The notes under the pieces: generated by a model
The model's input: the letters and a program-made list of their open reading frames with translations, nothing else
Databases searched by the model: none
What the model was told of the DNA's origin: nothing
Translations under genes and position numbers: made by a program
Assembly: GCA_963576565.1 (NCBI GenBank)
Contig: OY755040.1
Location: 21,621,543-21,685,542, forward strand
DNA: 64,000 bases
Direction of reading: 5' to 3'
From: Aspidapion aeneum
Taxonomy: Eukaryota; Arthropoda; Insecta; Coleoptera; Brentidae
Shown: positions 22,291 through 35,027 of the stretch, in pieces
How the letters are laid out: the number at the start of each line of letters is the position of its first letter
How positions within the stretch are numbered: position 1 is the stretch's first letter

Positions 22291-23204
22291 AAAGCGCGAA
22301 ATGCAACGGAGAAGTCGCAAAATGTACATTAGATTCTTAGTGTTCGAAAAGAGCAGAATTAAAAAAAATGGTACAGATTTGACTTAGTAATAAAAATCAT
22401 CTTATAAAGAAAAAAATTGCATTTTTTCGTGTTTTTTTTTTAAATTTTCACTGCGCTTGCATTTAAGAAACTTAAAAAGAAAGAATACTTAGTAGGGTTA
22501 AGAAAACCCCAACTAAACACAAAAACATTTTAATAACGTCAAAATAATGTATTAGTTAAAAACATAACGGTTGGATGTTAGTTCTAACGTCATATTCATA
22601 GTGAAAAAGAAGCTTAATAACCCGTTTTCTGACGTTAGAAAAATAATCTTATGTTTTGTATAACGTTTTTTTAAGTGTTTTTCGAACGTTCAAAAAATAT
22701 TGATTTTTAACAGTGAAAAAGAAATGTTTTCCTAACATTGAAAAATAAATGTTTTTTAACAATGAAAAAATATATTTTTTTCAAATGTCTCTAAAGATAA
22801 GGTAACATAAATAATGTAAATAAAATTCTTCTATTTTGGAAACGTAGGGCAGCAACAGTCCGTTGAGGTTTTCGTGAACTCGACACTCAGTAAAGGCAAT
22901 TCGGCTCGTAGCTTCTGAAAATAAAATTTAAAATTCTATGTAAACAATAATTTTGTAGTAAGTGCCTCGCTACGGGGCCAAACAATTCATGCTCAAGTGA
23001 ATACAAGGCAAACAATTTCAAGGCGCGTATTAACTTTAGCATGAATGCAAACGAAGCATTCGTTTGGTCCCGCTGCGAGGCTTGCGAAGTAGCAGTTTGC
23101 TAAACCTCGCCTATGTAACATTTATTTATCAACAAAGACGATTTATTATTATTATATAATTCTGCCTCAAATGAATACGCGGCTTAAGGTCCGGCGGCTA
23201 ATCG

Positions 23205-23515
23205 TCCGCGGTGAATTGTCGCATTCCCTGTCTGATTACCTATAGATATGCGATATTTCATACAAAACCATATTTTTTATTTTGCTTACTTTTTCTTACC
23301 TGATTTTGTGGTGCTTCATTTAGATCACTGCACACACATTTGTTGTTCTTTAACTATACCATCTTTCCCACACAACTGGAGTAATATTCCGATCCAAATA
23401 TGTATTCACTATCAATATTAATAATTGTGCTTTAAATTTGCCGTGTTTGTTTCTGCAAAATGCAAATATTTTAACCAAAATTACAAAAAGCGTCTTTGCT
23501 ACCGACTCGTATCAA
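23205..23515. repeat. Inverted copy of the 19406-19680 segment
   Basis: The reverse complement matches the TAGCCGCC...GGGAATGCGACAATTCGC block of the 1.63-kb units and then continues through AAGATGGTATAGTTAAAGAA to the CGAGTCGGTAGC end. It is therefore another copy of the same repeat family in opposite orientation. Confidence 0.75.
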
Positions 23516-23733
23516 CTCGCAGCGAAACGCAACTAATGGCGATGTTCAGGTAGTGGGACTGCCATACTATAGAGGGCGCTGCCATCGCGCCCTAATAAAA
23601 TTGGCTTTTATTAGAAAAAATTATGCAGATTCAGCACTGCGGTATTATTTTTTGATGTTTATACCTACTAGATTTTAAGAAAAAAAAATTGCCAAATTGC
23701 AAATATTGATTTAAATTAATTTTTCACTTCCAG

Positions 23734-24757
23734 CCCACATAGCACAAAATTCACATCCACGTTAAATTAACGTGAACAAAAATAATAAAAATATTTTTTA
23801 CTAAAAACAACCTAATACCATGTAACATTTGGTTTGTTAAATCTACATGCTTAAAGATAATTTAAAAACAAGGAGGAATCAAGCTATAAAAATGTAATTT
23901 TTCTAAAGTTTATGATGCTGTGTATATAACGTCTTTTTCACCCTCGTTATTTTCATATGCCAAATTTACACTTGAAAAGTCCTACACAACATGTTCTAAA
24001 ATGCCACTAGATAAGGACTTCTCAAACCTTCTAACTTTTTGCGTATTATTTTGTCACGTGTCTTCTCTATATGTTTTTAAATCAAAAAGGCTTGTTCTAA
24101 AAGCCCTCTAGATAAAAGATTTGTAAAAGTAATAACTTTCTGCGTCTTTTTGTCACATTTTTTTTAATAACTTTTTTTAACTTAAAAGTGACGCAAAAGG
24201 AAATTCTAAAAGTTTACTAGTTTAAGACTACAACACTTTAAAGTTAATTTTAAAAAATGGCGCTCAAGGCAAGACAAAATTTCTATACATACATTATGTT
24301 TTCTTTAAAAGCTAAAGAAGATTTTTCAACAGTAAACACTGATGTGTTGTGATCGTGAAGGATCTAGGATCAGTTCATTAACTGGTTATTGAAGGTTAGA
24401 GGCAAAAGCACTCCCGGATAGATTTCGTCGAAGTGAAAAATGTTGCCAATAGGTGGCGCTGCTTCTAGTAAAATCTCAAAAATATTTGGTAGAAAAGCCA
24501 TGCAAGTCGCGTTTTAAAATTCGTGTGGAAAAGGCGCGAACCTAATGTGATTTTGACGTTGGTAAAAATCTAATTAGAATTTACTTGAAAATAACGTAAA
24601 AACAGTGCTGTTTTGATTTGATAATGGCGTTATTTTTAAGCAACTTTAATAAACGACCTATTAAGCTTGTTTTCATATATGAAATAAACGTTTTTTTTCT
24701 AGCAGCTTTTAAAATTAACGTTTTTTACATGTTAAACACGTGATTGTGCTATGTGGG
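23734..24757. mobile_element. 1.0-kb element with 14-bp inverted ends
   Basis: CCCACATAGCACAA at 23734-23747 is the exact reverse complement of 24744-24757. Inside each end are further ACGTTAA-rich palindromic blocks (CACGTTAAATTAACGTG on the left). No transposase frame and no obvious target duplication are seen. A similar end (CCCACTGAGCACAAAATCG) occurs in the 1.63-kb units at about 15786 and 17373. Confidence 0.6.
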
Positions 24758-25321
24758 TTACCAATCCAGGTGTTATAAACGCCCCCTAAATTTATATACA
24801 GCTTTTTAAGCCTGAAGTGTATAATACACTTTAAAATGGTACACAAAAAATATTTCGTAGGTATTGTCAAAAATATTTCCTAATTACCTATTAGTTGTAA
24901 TTATCGGAAACTTATTATCTGAGAAAACATTTTATACTACTTAAATTAAACAAGGTTTTTTTTTCAATTCTCGTGTATGCTAAAGGTTGGTTTTCATTTC
25001 AAATTTATCAAATTCGCAAAAAATAACAATAAACAAAAATGTGGTCTGCTAAAAATGATTAATTTAAATACAGATGATATTCTATTCTAATAAATCTAAC
25101 AAATTACCGTCAGTTTTACATTAAACTTGTTTTAAATTTATACGCTTAAATATGATTTTTAATTGAAAAAAAAAGAATATGACCATCAGTGCCGAACCGA
25201 CTAGGAATGATTTTGGAATAATTTCTTTAGTGGCAATTTTTGTAGGTAAGGCCCCTGCGTCTTTTGGATTATTACAAAAAGAATAAGATATAAAATATTT
25301 AATGCAGGTTAGGGATTAAAG
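24758..25321. other. No gene recognised
   Basis: AT-rich spacer without recognisable features. Confidence 0.5.
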
Positions 25322-26036
25322 GCAGTGGCGGCTGGTGACGTTAGAAATTGGGGGGCCGAAATTTATATTGCATGGAAAAGGAGATAAAAAACTTACCTAA
25401 ACAATTTTATTTTAGCATTTTATAAACAAGCAGCTACTTGATGTAGTTTTTAGTTTATTTGTTTATGGATAAAATCTATTCGCCCTTCTTTTACATGCGC
25501 AAAGTACTCGGATTAGCACGAGTTTCACATTAATCATGGCCCTGTAGAGCCCAACCACCCTTAAAAATAGTATATGTCTATTTTTTGCCAAATTTTCATT
25601 TTGTTCGGTAATGTTTTGCCTATAGGCACTATTCAATTGGCACCTAATATCAGTCTTGCCTAGCATAGAAAATTATATGTGGTTATTTATATAAGTAGCA
25701 TTTACTTTGTGTCTTTAACTTTTTACTAAAGTGCTTGATATCACGCATTCCCTTTGCCACCCACGCAGGATCACTTCGTGGATTGTTCATAATAAGACAA
25801 ATAAAGCAAAAAAAAGCATTTCGTTTTTCACAACCGCACAACCAGTTTTCAGCATCGTATAATTTTTTATTACTTGCACTAAAATTTTGGTTAATTTTTA
25901 AGATTTTTAGGTCCAGTCTATGTGGCCCTGAGGATTTTATTTGTAATCGAAGTTTATATGTCAACGTATTTAAATTTGCACAGTTAATTATATAATCAAC
26001 GGTATTTATTTCCATTTTGAAAACAAACAAAAACAA
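25322..26036 (-). pseudogene. hAT transposase remnant, ZMYM/TTF zinc-finger type
   Basis: On the minus strand, 26036-25683 encodes a 117-residue N-terminal piece with WLCGCEKRNAFFCFICLI, PAWVAKGMRDIKHFSKKLK. This is the Cys pattern and W..TG....KH pattern of the TTF-type zinc finger found in ZMYM1-like hAT transposases. 25666-25463, in another frame, adds LNSAYRQNITEQNENLAKNR, the next part of the same family. The catalytic core is absent. The plus-strand sequence CAGTGGCGGCTGGTGACG at 25322 fits a hAT terminus downstream of the gene; the opposite end was not found. It cannot encode a functional transposase. Confidence 0.7.
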
Positions 26037-26936
26037 CCAATGGACACGCGACCGGCAAGGCTTTTAACTACTGACCTACCCCAAATCAAAACATACGTCT
26101 TCCCTAAGGATAGAACCGGCAACACGTAGGAAAAGCAACGAACGTTTTCGCACGATGAATATGGGTCAACTAAAACAAACATTCCTCCCGCATAACCGGA
26201 ATAAATAGTGCCTTCCTTTATAATTGGAAAATAAACGACGAAAGTTCTAAATTCGACTTTGGTATGTCAATTTTGAAGGATTAACTGTCAGTTTTGTTTT
26301 CACTGTGAAAGTGTCAGAATAGTGCCTGGCACTATTATAGCCTGGCTGTATTTCAATAATTCTCTATTAATACCATTAAACGGCTGTGTAAATCCTCCGA
26401 ATCTGCACGGAAAACAGGGTCTTTTAGTTGTGTAATTCAATAAGACAAATACCGCTACCCATCAATAGATACATTACTTTTCGGAGAGTCCGATTCGATG
26501 ATGGTGAGATGGTAAAAAAATCGGCTTTTTTTGGATGCTAACCGGCACCCGGCCTTTTTAATGGAAAACCGGCCAGGTGGCAACCCTACCGACAGGCGAG
26601 GCCACGGGAAACTTAAAAGTTGCTAAAACGCCAACAAAACAAAAAAGTTGCCGAATTATTCTCATTACATAATCTCTATCATAACCTGTGATTATAATCA
26701 TTGCCATAACTTAATTTATTATTTTTTTAGGGTTGTCCACACTGGTAATAAGCATATTTGCATGCGTTAAAAAATGTGCAGTAAAAAATCCAAACGAGCC
26801 AAAATCCCAATGTTTACAAAAGGTCAAAGCTGATATTAACTTACTAGGAGTGCTGTATTGTAATGAGGTAATTAACTAGTAATAACTATAAACAACAAGT
26901 GAAATTAAAGAAAGAAAAATAAGAAAAAACTTTTCT

Positions 26937-27007
26937 GCTTCGGCCGGGGATCGAACCCGGGACCTCTTGCTATCTAGGCAAACATTCCACCACTGAACTA
27001 CCGAAGC
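26937..27007 (-). tRNA. tRNA-like gene: glycine-type body, anticodon AGA
   Basis: 71 nt fold as a full cloverleaf: acceptor GCTTCGG/CCGAAGC (7 bp perfect), D stem GTTC/GAAT with loop AGTGGTG, anticodon stem TTTGC/GCAAG with loop CTAGATA, 5-nt variable loop, and T stem CCGGG/CCCGG with loop TTCGATC. A box (TAGTTCAGTGG) and B box (GGTTCGATCC) are intact, and a run of six T follows about 11 nt downstream for RNA polymerase III termination. The body, and the A that follows the acceptor stem, match eukaryotic tRNA-Gly. The anticodon positions read AGA (serine codon UCU), yet serine tRNAs carry a long variable arm and this one does not. Position 37 is T instead of a purine. It could be a mis-anticodoned tRNA-Gly copy, a pseudogene or a SINE head. 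Confidence 0.8.
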
Positions 27008-27674
27008 CATACATAAATTTTTCGGAAAACTTCTACCTATGCAGGCTGCGGGGTCTCAATACAAGAACGAGAGACTCTCAGGGTATTAACCCGACCAAGT
27101 CATCCAACTGATCTCTAAATTCTTCTTTCCCACTGTCAAAGGTATGATAACTCAAATTAGATGTAAAGATGAACGTCTGAAAGCATGAGATCACCTTTTC
27201 GTGTGTTAAAACTTCTGATCGCAAAATGGGCGATTTGCCAATATAATTATCAAATACCAAATTGCAAATAACTATAAACAAGTGAAATTAAAAATTTCTT
27301 TAATTTCACTTGTTGTTTATTTAATGTGCAAACTTAAATTTCCGACGTAATCGCAGAGAAAATGTAGAAAAAAATATTTTTTTAAAGTAAATAAACAATG
27401 TTGAATATTTGAAAGCTATTTTTAATTCTAAACATCTTTTCTTTATAACAATTTTCGATATTGTCAAAAAGAAAGGTACTTTACTCTAGAGCAAAAATCA
27501 CATTTTTTGACAAACCTCGTAATATGACTGAAAAAATTTAACATTTGATGGTTGCATTTTAGGCTTTGGACCATGCAGAACTTTTTATGAAGAATAACTT
27601 TTTTTCGTAAAGCTAATAATAAAAAAGTTTCCGATATGCCGCCAACTTACGTGGACACAATGTATATAGGGAAC

Positions 27675-27764
27675 GTCCTTAAATTACGTAAAGCAAAAAA
27701 AACATTGAGTGTAAAGCAAGACAAACCCCCTCCTCCCCCCTAGAGCGTTACGTAATTTAAGGAC
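27675..27764. repeat. Short palindromic repeat
   Basis: GTCCTTAAATTACGTAA at 27675-27691 is perfectly complementary to 27748-27764, enclosing about 56 nt with a C-rich run. Such GTCC-TTACGTAA palindromes are common in insect MITEs. The surrounding 27008-28029 holds no gene. Confidence 0.6.
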
Positions 27765-28029
27765 AGGCCTATAGTGTTAAATGGTCAAATCAAAAAGTTA
27801 ATCAAAAATCAATAATTAAAAAGTCAAAACATAAAAAACAATAGAAAAATAAAATATTACGTATGTAAAAATAACATATGCATCACACCTTTAAAAAATC
27901 CTTTACACATTTTTTTTGAAATTTGGTTGTGTTAAGTATAGTTAAATCCATTAAGTTAGGTGTTGAAATTTGGTAGGTGTAGTTTTTGGTAACCTGGTAA
28001 CACTACAATTTACGTTTTTTATTACAACA

Positions 28030-28470
28030 ATGGCGGATCCAAAATAGCGGATTGCTTTATTAGTTTGCAGTGCCTGAGATTACTTAATACAGGTTTATCC
28101 TCAAACTTAAAAAATTCAAAATGGCGAATCCAAAATGGCGGATTTTCTTATTTACTTACACCGATTTGTCTCAAACTTGAAATATTACATTGCTTAAGGT
28201 AATTTAACAAAATTTTTCACTCAAACTTAAAAAAATTAAAATGGCCGATTAGAAATGGCGGACTTCCTTATTTAAGAACCGATGTGTATCAAATACAGAA
28301 ATTGGCGGTGTTTTAAGTCGCTGATTATGATTTTGACTTAAATTTATAAAAACTTCAAAATGGCGGATTTTCTTATTTACTAACCGATTTGTCTCAAACT
28401 TAAAATATTACAATCCTTAAGGTCATTTAACAAAATTTTTCACTCAAACATAAAAAAAAGTCAATGTTGG
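28030..28470. repeat. Imperfect tandem repeat, about 110-125 bp unit
   Basis: About four copies, recognisable by AAAATGGCGGAT or a decayed form, then TTATTTACTAACCGA, TGTCTCAAACTTAAAATATTAC, and ACAAAATTTTTCACTCAAAC. Noncoding. Confidence 0.75.
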
Positions 28471-29053
28471 CAATGGTTTCAAAAAAACTAGAAGGCGTAG
28501 AAAACATTTGTTAACGTCATTCGATTGGCCGTAGTTGCTTATACAAAACTACCAAATTTTATTAAATTTTTTTGCAAGATGGCGGAAATATTTCAATTTT
28601 TCAAAAAACACAATTTTTAGTTTTAGCTCGATATTTTAGTAACCCCTGTTAACATCTTTAATATTGATACAGCACCTGATTGGGCTTAGAGCACCTGATT
28701 GGGCTTAGAATAGCGCAACTTTTTTCTCATTTAAACGAACTCGTATCCGAAATCTCCATGTAGTTGCTTTAATCGGGGACACCTTGTATATTTTGAAAAA
28801 GAAAATTTGAAAAATGATAACAAAAAATTTTAAAATCAAAACAACCCCTTTAAAAAAGCTCTATAGAAAATATTTAAAAAACTGCTAATATATTACTTTA
28901 CTTTTTTAGGTTGATTTGAAAACCACTCATTTTGCCAAATGCTTCGGTTCACGTGAATCCATTTGTAGCTTAGGAACTGAAGTATAGAATATTTATAGAC
29001 TAAATTAAATGTGTAAAATGTTAAAAGTGTAGTAAGCAAAACAGACATTAAAT

Positions 29054-29400
29054 AAAATCTATATGTGTGTGGCGGATTCATTCTACAAACAAAACTTTAT
29101 CTGGGTATAACGTCACTATTAAGGAAATTTTTAATTAAAAAACCACTGCGTTTATCCATTCAGGGGGGGGCGGGCCCCAAGGATTTTTTTTAGATATTTT
29201 CCACATATTTCATGAATAAAAAGATAAAATAGCATAAAATACGACATAATGAGGCTTCGCCCCCCCCCAAAGGCCTCGTGCCCCCCAAGACATGATCCTG
29301 GGTGCGCCACTGGTGTATCCTAGAAAAAGAAAAATCACTAACTTGTCAGTGGTTTATTAGAAAAAAATATATATTTGCCTAGCAAAATTTGAAAAACTTA
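29054..29400. mobile_element. Copy of the 8002-8414 family, with a second insertion
   Basis: It contains, in reverse orientation to the tail at 8382-8414, ATAAAATCTATATG...GGCGGATTCATT followed by ACAAACAAAACTTTATCTGG, and then AACCACTGCGTTT and TCCTAGAAAAAGAAAAATCACTAA as in the 8002 copy. Between the last two lies about 150 bp (29161-29310) rich in G/C runs and ending GCGCCACTGGTG, with TATCC on both sides. This resembles a hAT-type MITE inserted in this copy only. 28471-29053 and 29401-29876 hold no gene. Confidence 0.55.
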
Positions 29401-29876
29401 TAAGTTTTTTAAAAATTTATTTATACCTTAAAATTTTTATTATTATGATTTTTTAAATTATTATAATTTTATTAAAACTAGTATAAAGACATTTCATTTT
29501 AGTATGAAATGTCACAAAATAAAAAAATTAAAACTATTACAAAGAAAATACCTTATGAAGAGATCAGATTTTTTTTTTTAAAGTATTTATGTAAATAAAG
29601 AAACCTGTTTTTCAAGTACCTATTTACATGAATAAATTTTCTAAAACATTTTTATAAAAAGAAGCCTTAATATCTTAAATCCCTCTTTTCTGTTTAAATT
29701 TTCAAAGTTCAAAACAATAATGTCTGATATAATTACAGTTTGAAGTAATATCATGCTATACCAAAGTCATTTGTTTTGATAAACTTTTAAAGATAAAAAA
29801 CAAACCGAAAAACAGAGTAAATAATATTGGAAAAAGAATCAAATATTTAAAGAGCTTGAGAACGTTTCGTTCGTTA

Positions 29877-30750
29877 TAGTAGTAGTAGTAGTGGGGGGTT
29901 GACCCGCAGGTCTGACAAGTAGGCCAGAGTAGGCCCTTTTTGCCATGCCCCAAGTCTGTCCCTTAACCCATTCTCTGCACTTCCCTTTGATGGTCGGGTA
30001 ACTCATTGGGCCTTCCTGTTCTTTTTACAAAGTCCAGTAAGTCTGCCCATTTGAGCATGTGCAGTTCTTCCTCGCTCAGAGTTGGCGCTCCGAGTGCCTG
30101 TTGTCTCATCCTTGCGTAGGCCTCGCATTCTGCCACGAGGTGTCTTGATGTCTCTTCTTCCTGTCCACAGGCTGGGCAGGTAGGGTCGTTCTCGACTTCT
30201 ATACGGGTCATGTGCTTCCTCAACCGGTTAAGTCCGGTTAGAGTACCTATCAGCAGTCCGAGGTCTTTTCGTGTCCGTCCCAGCATCAAACTAATTCTGG
30301 TCGCTTTTGGACGTTCTACGAATTCTCTGGTCTGTCTGCAACCCGTTCCTGTTTTCCAGGAGTTTAATAGCGCGTCCTGGGCCCATTTGTTAAGTCCGCT
30401 TTACACTTGTCTTTTTGTCACGCCCAAAAGTGGCTCCGGTCCTACATAGGCGGTTCCTGCCCCGAGTCGTGCGAGTTCGTCCGCCTTCTCGTTGCCTGGT
30501 ACCCCCGTATGTCCCGGAACCCAAACCAGCGTCACCCGTTTGCCATCGCTTAGGGTCTCCAGCGCCTCTGCGCATTCTTGCACCAAGCCGTCAGCAATCT
30601 TGGGTGCGTTTAGCGCCTTCAGGGTGGCTTGACTGTCAGAGCATATATATATATATATATAAGCTCCTCTTCGCTGTTCCGAACCTCTTCTAGGGTTGCC
30701 GCCATTATTATGGCGTAGACTTCTGCTTGAAAAACAGTAGCTGAATTCGT
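29877..30750 (-). pseudogene. LINE 3' fragment: RNase H and C-terminal zinc motif
   Basis: On the minus strand 30640-30401 encodes CSDSQATLKAL, then LVWVPGHTGVPGNEKADELA, the RNase H motifs with catalytic Asp residues. 30289-29963 continues with LIGTLTGLNRLRKHM and the Cys/His motif CPACGQEEETSRHLVAEC, as in I-group LINEs that carry RNase H. The 3' end is an ACT-triplet tail (29877-29893). A (TA)n run at 30643-30660 sits just before CSDSQ, encodes an Ile-Tyr run, and shifts the frame relative to the upstream part. A related copy is at 35604-36606. Confidence 0.8.
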
Positions 30751-30767
30751 CCGTTCTAGTTCAGGCC

Positions 30768-30872
30768 CTACATCCGAGATTCAAGCGATATGCTGCGTCT
30801 AATGATAGAAGCAACAAACTTGGTATGGATAGACATAAGACTCATCCGAACATTTTACGAAAGGGTCCCCCC
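30768..30872. repeat. Dispersed repeat, copy 2 (partner 288-404)
   Basis: Starts directly upstream (in LINE orientation) of the RNase H fragment. It is highly similar to 288-404 and ends at a run of C. 30873-31340 has no supported gene. Confidence 0.7.
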
Positions 30873-31671
30873 CCATTAAACGGGCTTTTTGATAACTTTT
30901 TGCTAATAACTCGAAAACAGTCCACTTTTCCAAAAATCTTCATTCATTTTTCAAGCGAATACAATTTCCTTTTCAACGATGTACCTTAATACCCTCTGAC
31001 GGCAGTGGTGTACATTCCGTTAGCGTACGAAAAAAGGGAAACATTTTTAAAATATTTTATTTTTATTTTTTTGTAGCATTTTTTACCCTTAACACTATTT
31101 TTTCTGGTTAAAAGCCCATTGTATGCAGTTAAGTACTTATTATGCTGAATATATTTTTTTTAAATGGCCGCCTTGAAAAAGAAATAAATGAATTTGTAGA
31201 AATCCTTAAATGAAACAAAAATGTTGAACATTAGTTTTTGTAACTCAGTAAATAATAATGAGATCGAGTAAAAAATTATTTTTGGTTATTATTATATTAT
31301 AACTTATGACTAACTTTTTCTAGTTAACCTTCTTTAAAATAGGGGTGGGGGACATCCTCCCTCTCACCCCCCTCAAAAGTGCTCTTTTACAGTATTTTCC
31401 CAATAATTTGCAAACTTTTGAGGTTGATAAAAAATATCTGGCAGCCTCTCCGAGGAGAGACATAGAAGTGCATGGAGAGGAAGAAATCATCGAAAAAGAA
31501 ATGATAAAGAATAGTATTAAAAATTTTAATCCGGAAAAGCTAGCGGCCTAGAGGAATATATGCTGAAATGCTCAAATATGGATCAGAGAAACTACTCGAA
31601 AATCTCACATATATTATCAATCAATGCATAAACGGACATCCAGTAACTGAAAATTGCATTCATATCCTCAA

Positions 31672-32357
31672 TACATAAAAAGGGAAACAAGCTGGATTGC
31701 AACAATTACAGAGGAATTTCAGTAACCAGTACTCTAAGTAGATTTTACGGTAGGATTCTTAGAGATCTAATAGATAATGATTTTCATGAACAAGAAGAAG
31801 CAGAGCAAAGTGGGTTTCATGCAGGCAGATCTTGTAGTGATAATGTTTTTTGTCTTAAACAAGTAATTGAGAAAAGGAGCGCCAGAAATATAGAGAGTCA
31901 TGTAACCTTTGTGGACCTACAGAAACCATATGATACCGTTCCAGTAGAAAAATTATGGACAGTGTTAGAGCAGACTAATATGATTCATACATACATAAAG
32001 GCGATAAAAGAACTATGCAAAGGGTCAAAATCTAAAATTAAAATTGGAAATCGACTTTTAAAAGAGTTCCTGGTAACGAAAGGCTTAAGACAGGGATGTT
32101 GTGTCTCTCCAACTCTTTTTAAAATATATATCGCAGTAGCTCTAAAAAACTGGAAACGCAAAGTACACGGCATAGGAATACAACTTAACGACCGATTTAC
32201 CATATATTCACTACAGTTTGCTGACGACCAAGTAATTGTAGCTAATGATAAAGAAGACATGAAATATATGATGAGAAAGTTAACGAAAGAATACCAAAAG
32301 TGGGGGTTAACAGAACGTGGACAAGACACAGTACTTATGTATTGGAAACGAATCAAG
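31672..32357 (+). pseudogene. Non-LTR reverse transcriptase fragment
   Basis: A single frame gives HKKGNKLDCNNYRGISVTS, SGFHAGRSCSDN, FVDLQKPYDTV (first catalytic Asp), GLRQGCCVSPTLFKIYI and LQFADDQVIVAND (Asp pair), ending TKEYQKWGL. These are reverse transcriptase motifs 1-5 and A-C of a LINE distinct from the one at 10916-13723. Upstream (31345-31671) the same element continues in broken frames (KNFNPEKL). No endonuclease or 3' tail remains. I cannot assign the clade; an RTE-like or related group is plausible. Confidence 0.75.
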
Positions 32358-33654
32358 TGAATTAGAACTGGAAAATGGACAAACAATATCACCATGCATC
32401 GCACCATTGTTGTTAAAGTTTTTCAAATTTTGTAAGGCAAATATTAATTTGATACGATAGTGATTTTTATTTTTCTAGAAGAAACGCAGTTGTGTCTTAA
32501 TTAAACATTTTCCTTAATAAGGCCCAGAAAAAGTTTTGTTTGTAAAACCAACAATAAAATACATAAAAGATTAAAATATAATACAACAAAAATAACGAAG
32601 ATGACCGTGGTTGATTTTTTTAAATAAAAGTTTTTGTCCGAAAGTTTTAAGCATTTTTAACACTTTTGTAAAAAACTGTACAGGTAAACACATGACTGTA
32701 AATTTTTGTAACAGTATTTATTTTAAACTGTTTAAATAAATACATAATTATCGATATAACAGCAGCCTTAAACGAATTTAGTATTAAAAAAAATGTGATA
32801 ATAACTAAAAATACACAAAATTACAAAGAAAACTAATAATAATACAAAGAGACTGGGATACAATATCTTGAAAATTTTACAAAACAAGTTATTATCCTTT
32901 TCTTCTCAATGGCTTTTAATTAAAAATTGGGGAGGAAAAATGATTTATCAATAGATAGTTTTTGGTCGTGCCAAAAACGGCCGACGACTAACGCTATTTG
33001 ACACTGTTGACATTTAAACGTTACAGGTCGTTAACGGCCTCCGTGGAACACCGCAAACTCACGGAGGGTTAACATAAGAATTTTGGCTTACGTAGAACGT
33101 GCGCAATTGTGTTTTAGCGAGCTTCTATTACATTCTGCGCCATTTGGTTGGCGCTGGCTGCATAGGTCACTGCAGTGTTAAGCGGAACCCATTTATTTGA
33201 CATACGAGAAGATGGGGGAATAAGAAACTGGGGTAATAGGAAATATTTTATTGCGTTTTGTCTCTTGTTATTTGAGATATCTGAAAGAAACCTTTGACAT
33301 TTTCATATACAATATTAATAAAGTTTTAAGCACTTTTGTGATCTTTTTTAAACATATTTTTTACAAGCAAACCATTTCAGATATTTTTTTTATCTGAAGG
33401 AAACACTTTGTTTTCAGAGTTAATACTTAAGTTCGTTGTCAAACGTAAAATTTTATATATTATTTTAAATTTTGCTTGTCATAAACCATTACCCTTTCGT
33501 TTTGACTATCGTGGAGTAATAAAAAACATCGTAATGGGGCAATAAGAAATGTATTCTTTTTTGTTGCAGATCGATTTGAGCACTTAGTAAAGTTGCCTTC
33601 ATATTGTGAAAAAGTGACCTATGTAAAGCTTGAGAAATAGCAAGTTGCAAAAAT

Positions 33655-34130
33655 ATTAGATAGCATCTATGGCAAATAGTCCACGGTACACCGATCTATT
33701 TACTAAAACACTTGAAAGTGAATCCTAACGGAGTGCGCAGGCGTAGACATGCTTCTTGCATCAGACTGACTAAACCAAGCATATGATTTTAAGAACAATA
33801 TTGCTATTAACATTCAAACACATTTTTTAACCTAAAGAAAAAAAATTGCTCTTTACGATTTATTTAATGAACTTTTTTCATTTCGAAATATATAATTTTG
33901 AGATAGTTTGAGAGTTAATACCTGTTTTTGTTTCATATGCTTGGTTTAGTCAGCCCGAAGCTCATAAGATTTCTGCCCCCGCGCATTCTGTCAATAACTT
34001 ATAAGAATTTTCGCAGAGAAAAAAGTTAGGCGTCTGGGCCAAATAAAGCTATGTACGAGAATTTAGCCTGTTAGTCATCACTTAGATAGACCGGTGTACT
34101 GTGGACTATTTGCGTTAGATGCTATTTATT
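33655..34130. mobile_element. Foldback element, about 480 bp
   Basis: ATAGCATCT...GCAAATAGTCCAC...GTACACCG on the left is mirrored on the right at 34085-34130. A second inner pair, GACTAAACCAAGCATATG (about 33768-33787) and its complement (about 33935-33955), makes the whole unit a near palindrome. Confidence 0.7.
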
Positions 34131-34206
34131 ATTTCTACAGCTTTAGATAATTCACTTTACTCAAATTTAAAGGTAACATCAATACTCGAATCAATATGCA
34201 AAAAAA

Positions 34207-34250
<44 letters not shown>

Positions 34251-34254
<4 letters not shown>

Positions 34255-34967
34255 TGTCTCTAAAAGGTCTGTACAAAATCTTAGCACATATTCCTGAGGT
34301 CAAAATAAGTCGATTTAAAGCAACTTACCTTAGTTCGAAATTGCTCCGTTTCAGAGATACAGGGTGTTTTTTATTTTAATTGAACCAAGTGAAACTATTT
34401 TCCCAGAAAATGACTGATACCTACCGAAAATGACTAAACGACAAAAAAAAATAATAACTCATTTACTGACTAAATTTAATCCTTAAAGGTAGCAGCAAAA
34501 TCTTTTGATCAAAAATAATTTCAATATTCCGTTGCGGCATCGAACACTAAAAACGGAAATATCTCGGAAATGGCTCACCGTAGCAGATTTTATCAAAAGT
34601 ACCTTTTTTGCTTAAAAAAATTCAGGAAATTATTTTATCAACAAAAAAAGTTGAAAAAAACACTAAGAAAAAAGTTATGGTCATTTTAAACCATAAGATG
34701 AGCATTGTGAGGCGCACTCTGACGGCCACAGTGAAAAAGTGTCAATATTTAGGTTTCGCATCCCAAAAAACCCTCGAGTACCAATTTTTAAAGTAATGCG
34801 TTGAGAAATGTTCATAAATTATAATAAAATCGATCTTTAATTTTTAAATTCACCACCCTGTATCTCAGAAACGGAGCAATTTTGGACTAAGGGAATTTGC
34901 ATTAAATCGACTTATTTTGACCTGAGGAATATGTGCTAAGATTTTGTACAGATCTTTTAGAGACACC

Positions 34968-34970
<3 letters not shown>
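34251..34970. mobile_element. Tc1/mariner-like MITE in a (TA)n tract
   Basis: A 720-bp element with long inverted ends of at least 100 bp: GTGTCTCTAAAAG, CTGTACAAAATCTTAGCAC, AAAATAAGTCGATTTAA on both ends, and an inner TTTCAGAGATACAGGGTG pair. It is flanked on both sides by (TA)n (34209-34250 and 34971-35010), consistent with insertion at TA and duplication of TA. Confidence 0.75.

Positions 34971-35027
<57 letters not shown>

Noticed and set aside
20973..26588. CAGGGTTGCCA and its inverse as ends of one large hAT element
   Set aside because: Only the first eleven bases match; inner sequence and flanks do not agree, and no target duplication is seen.
34119..34379. Frame containing an Ile-Tyr run
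   Set aside because: It is a translation of the (TA)n tract flanking a MITE.
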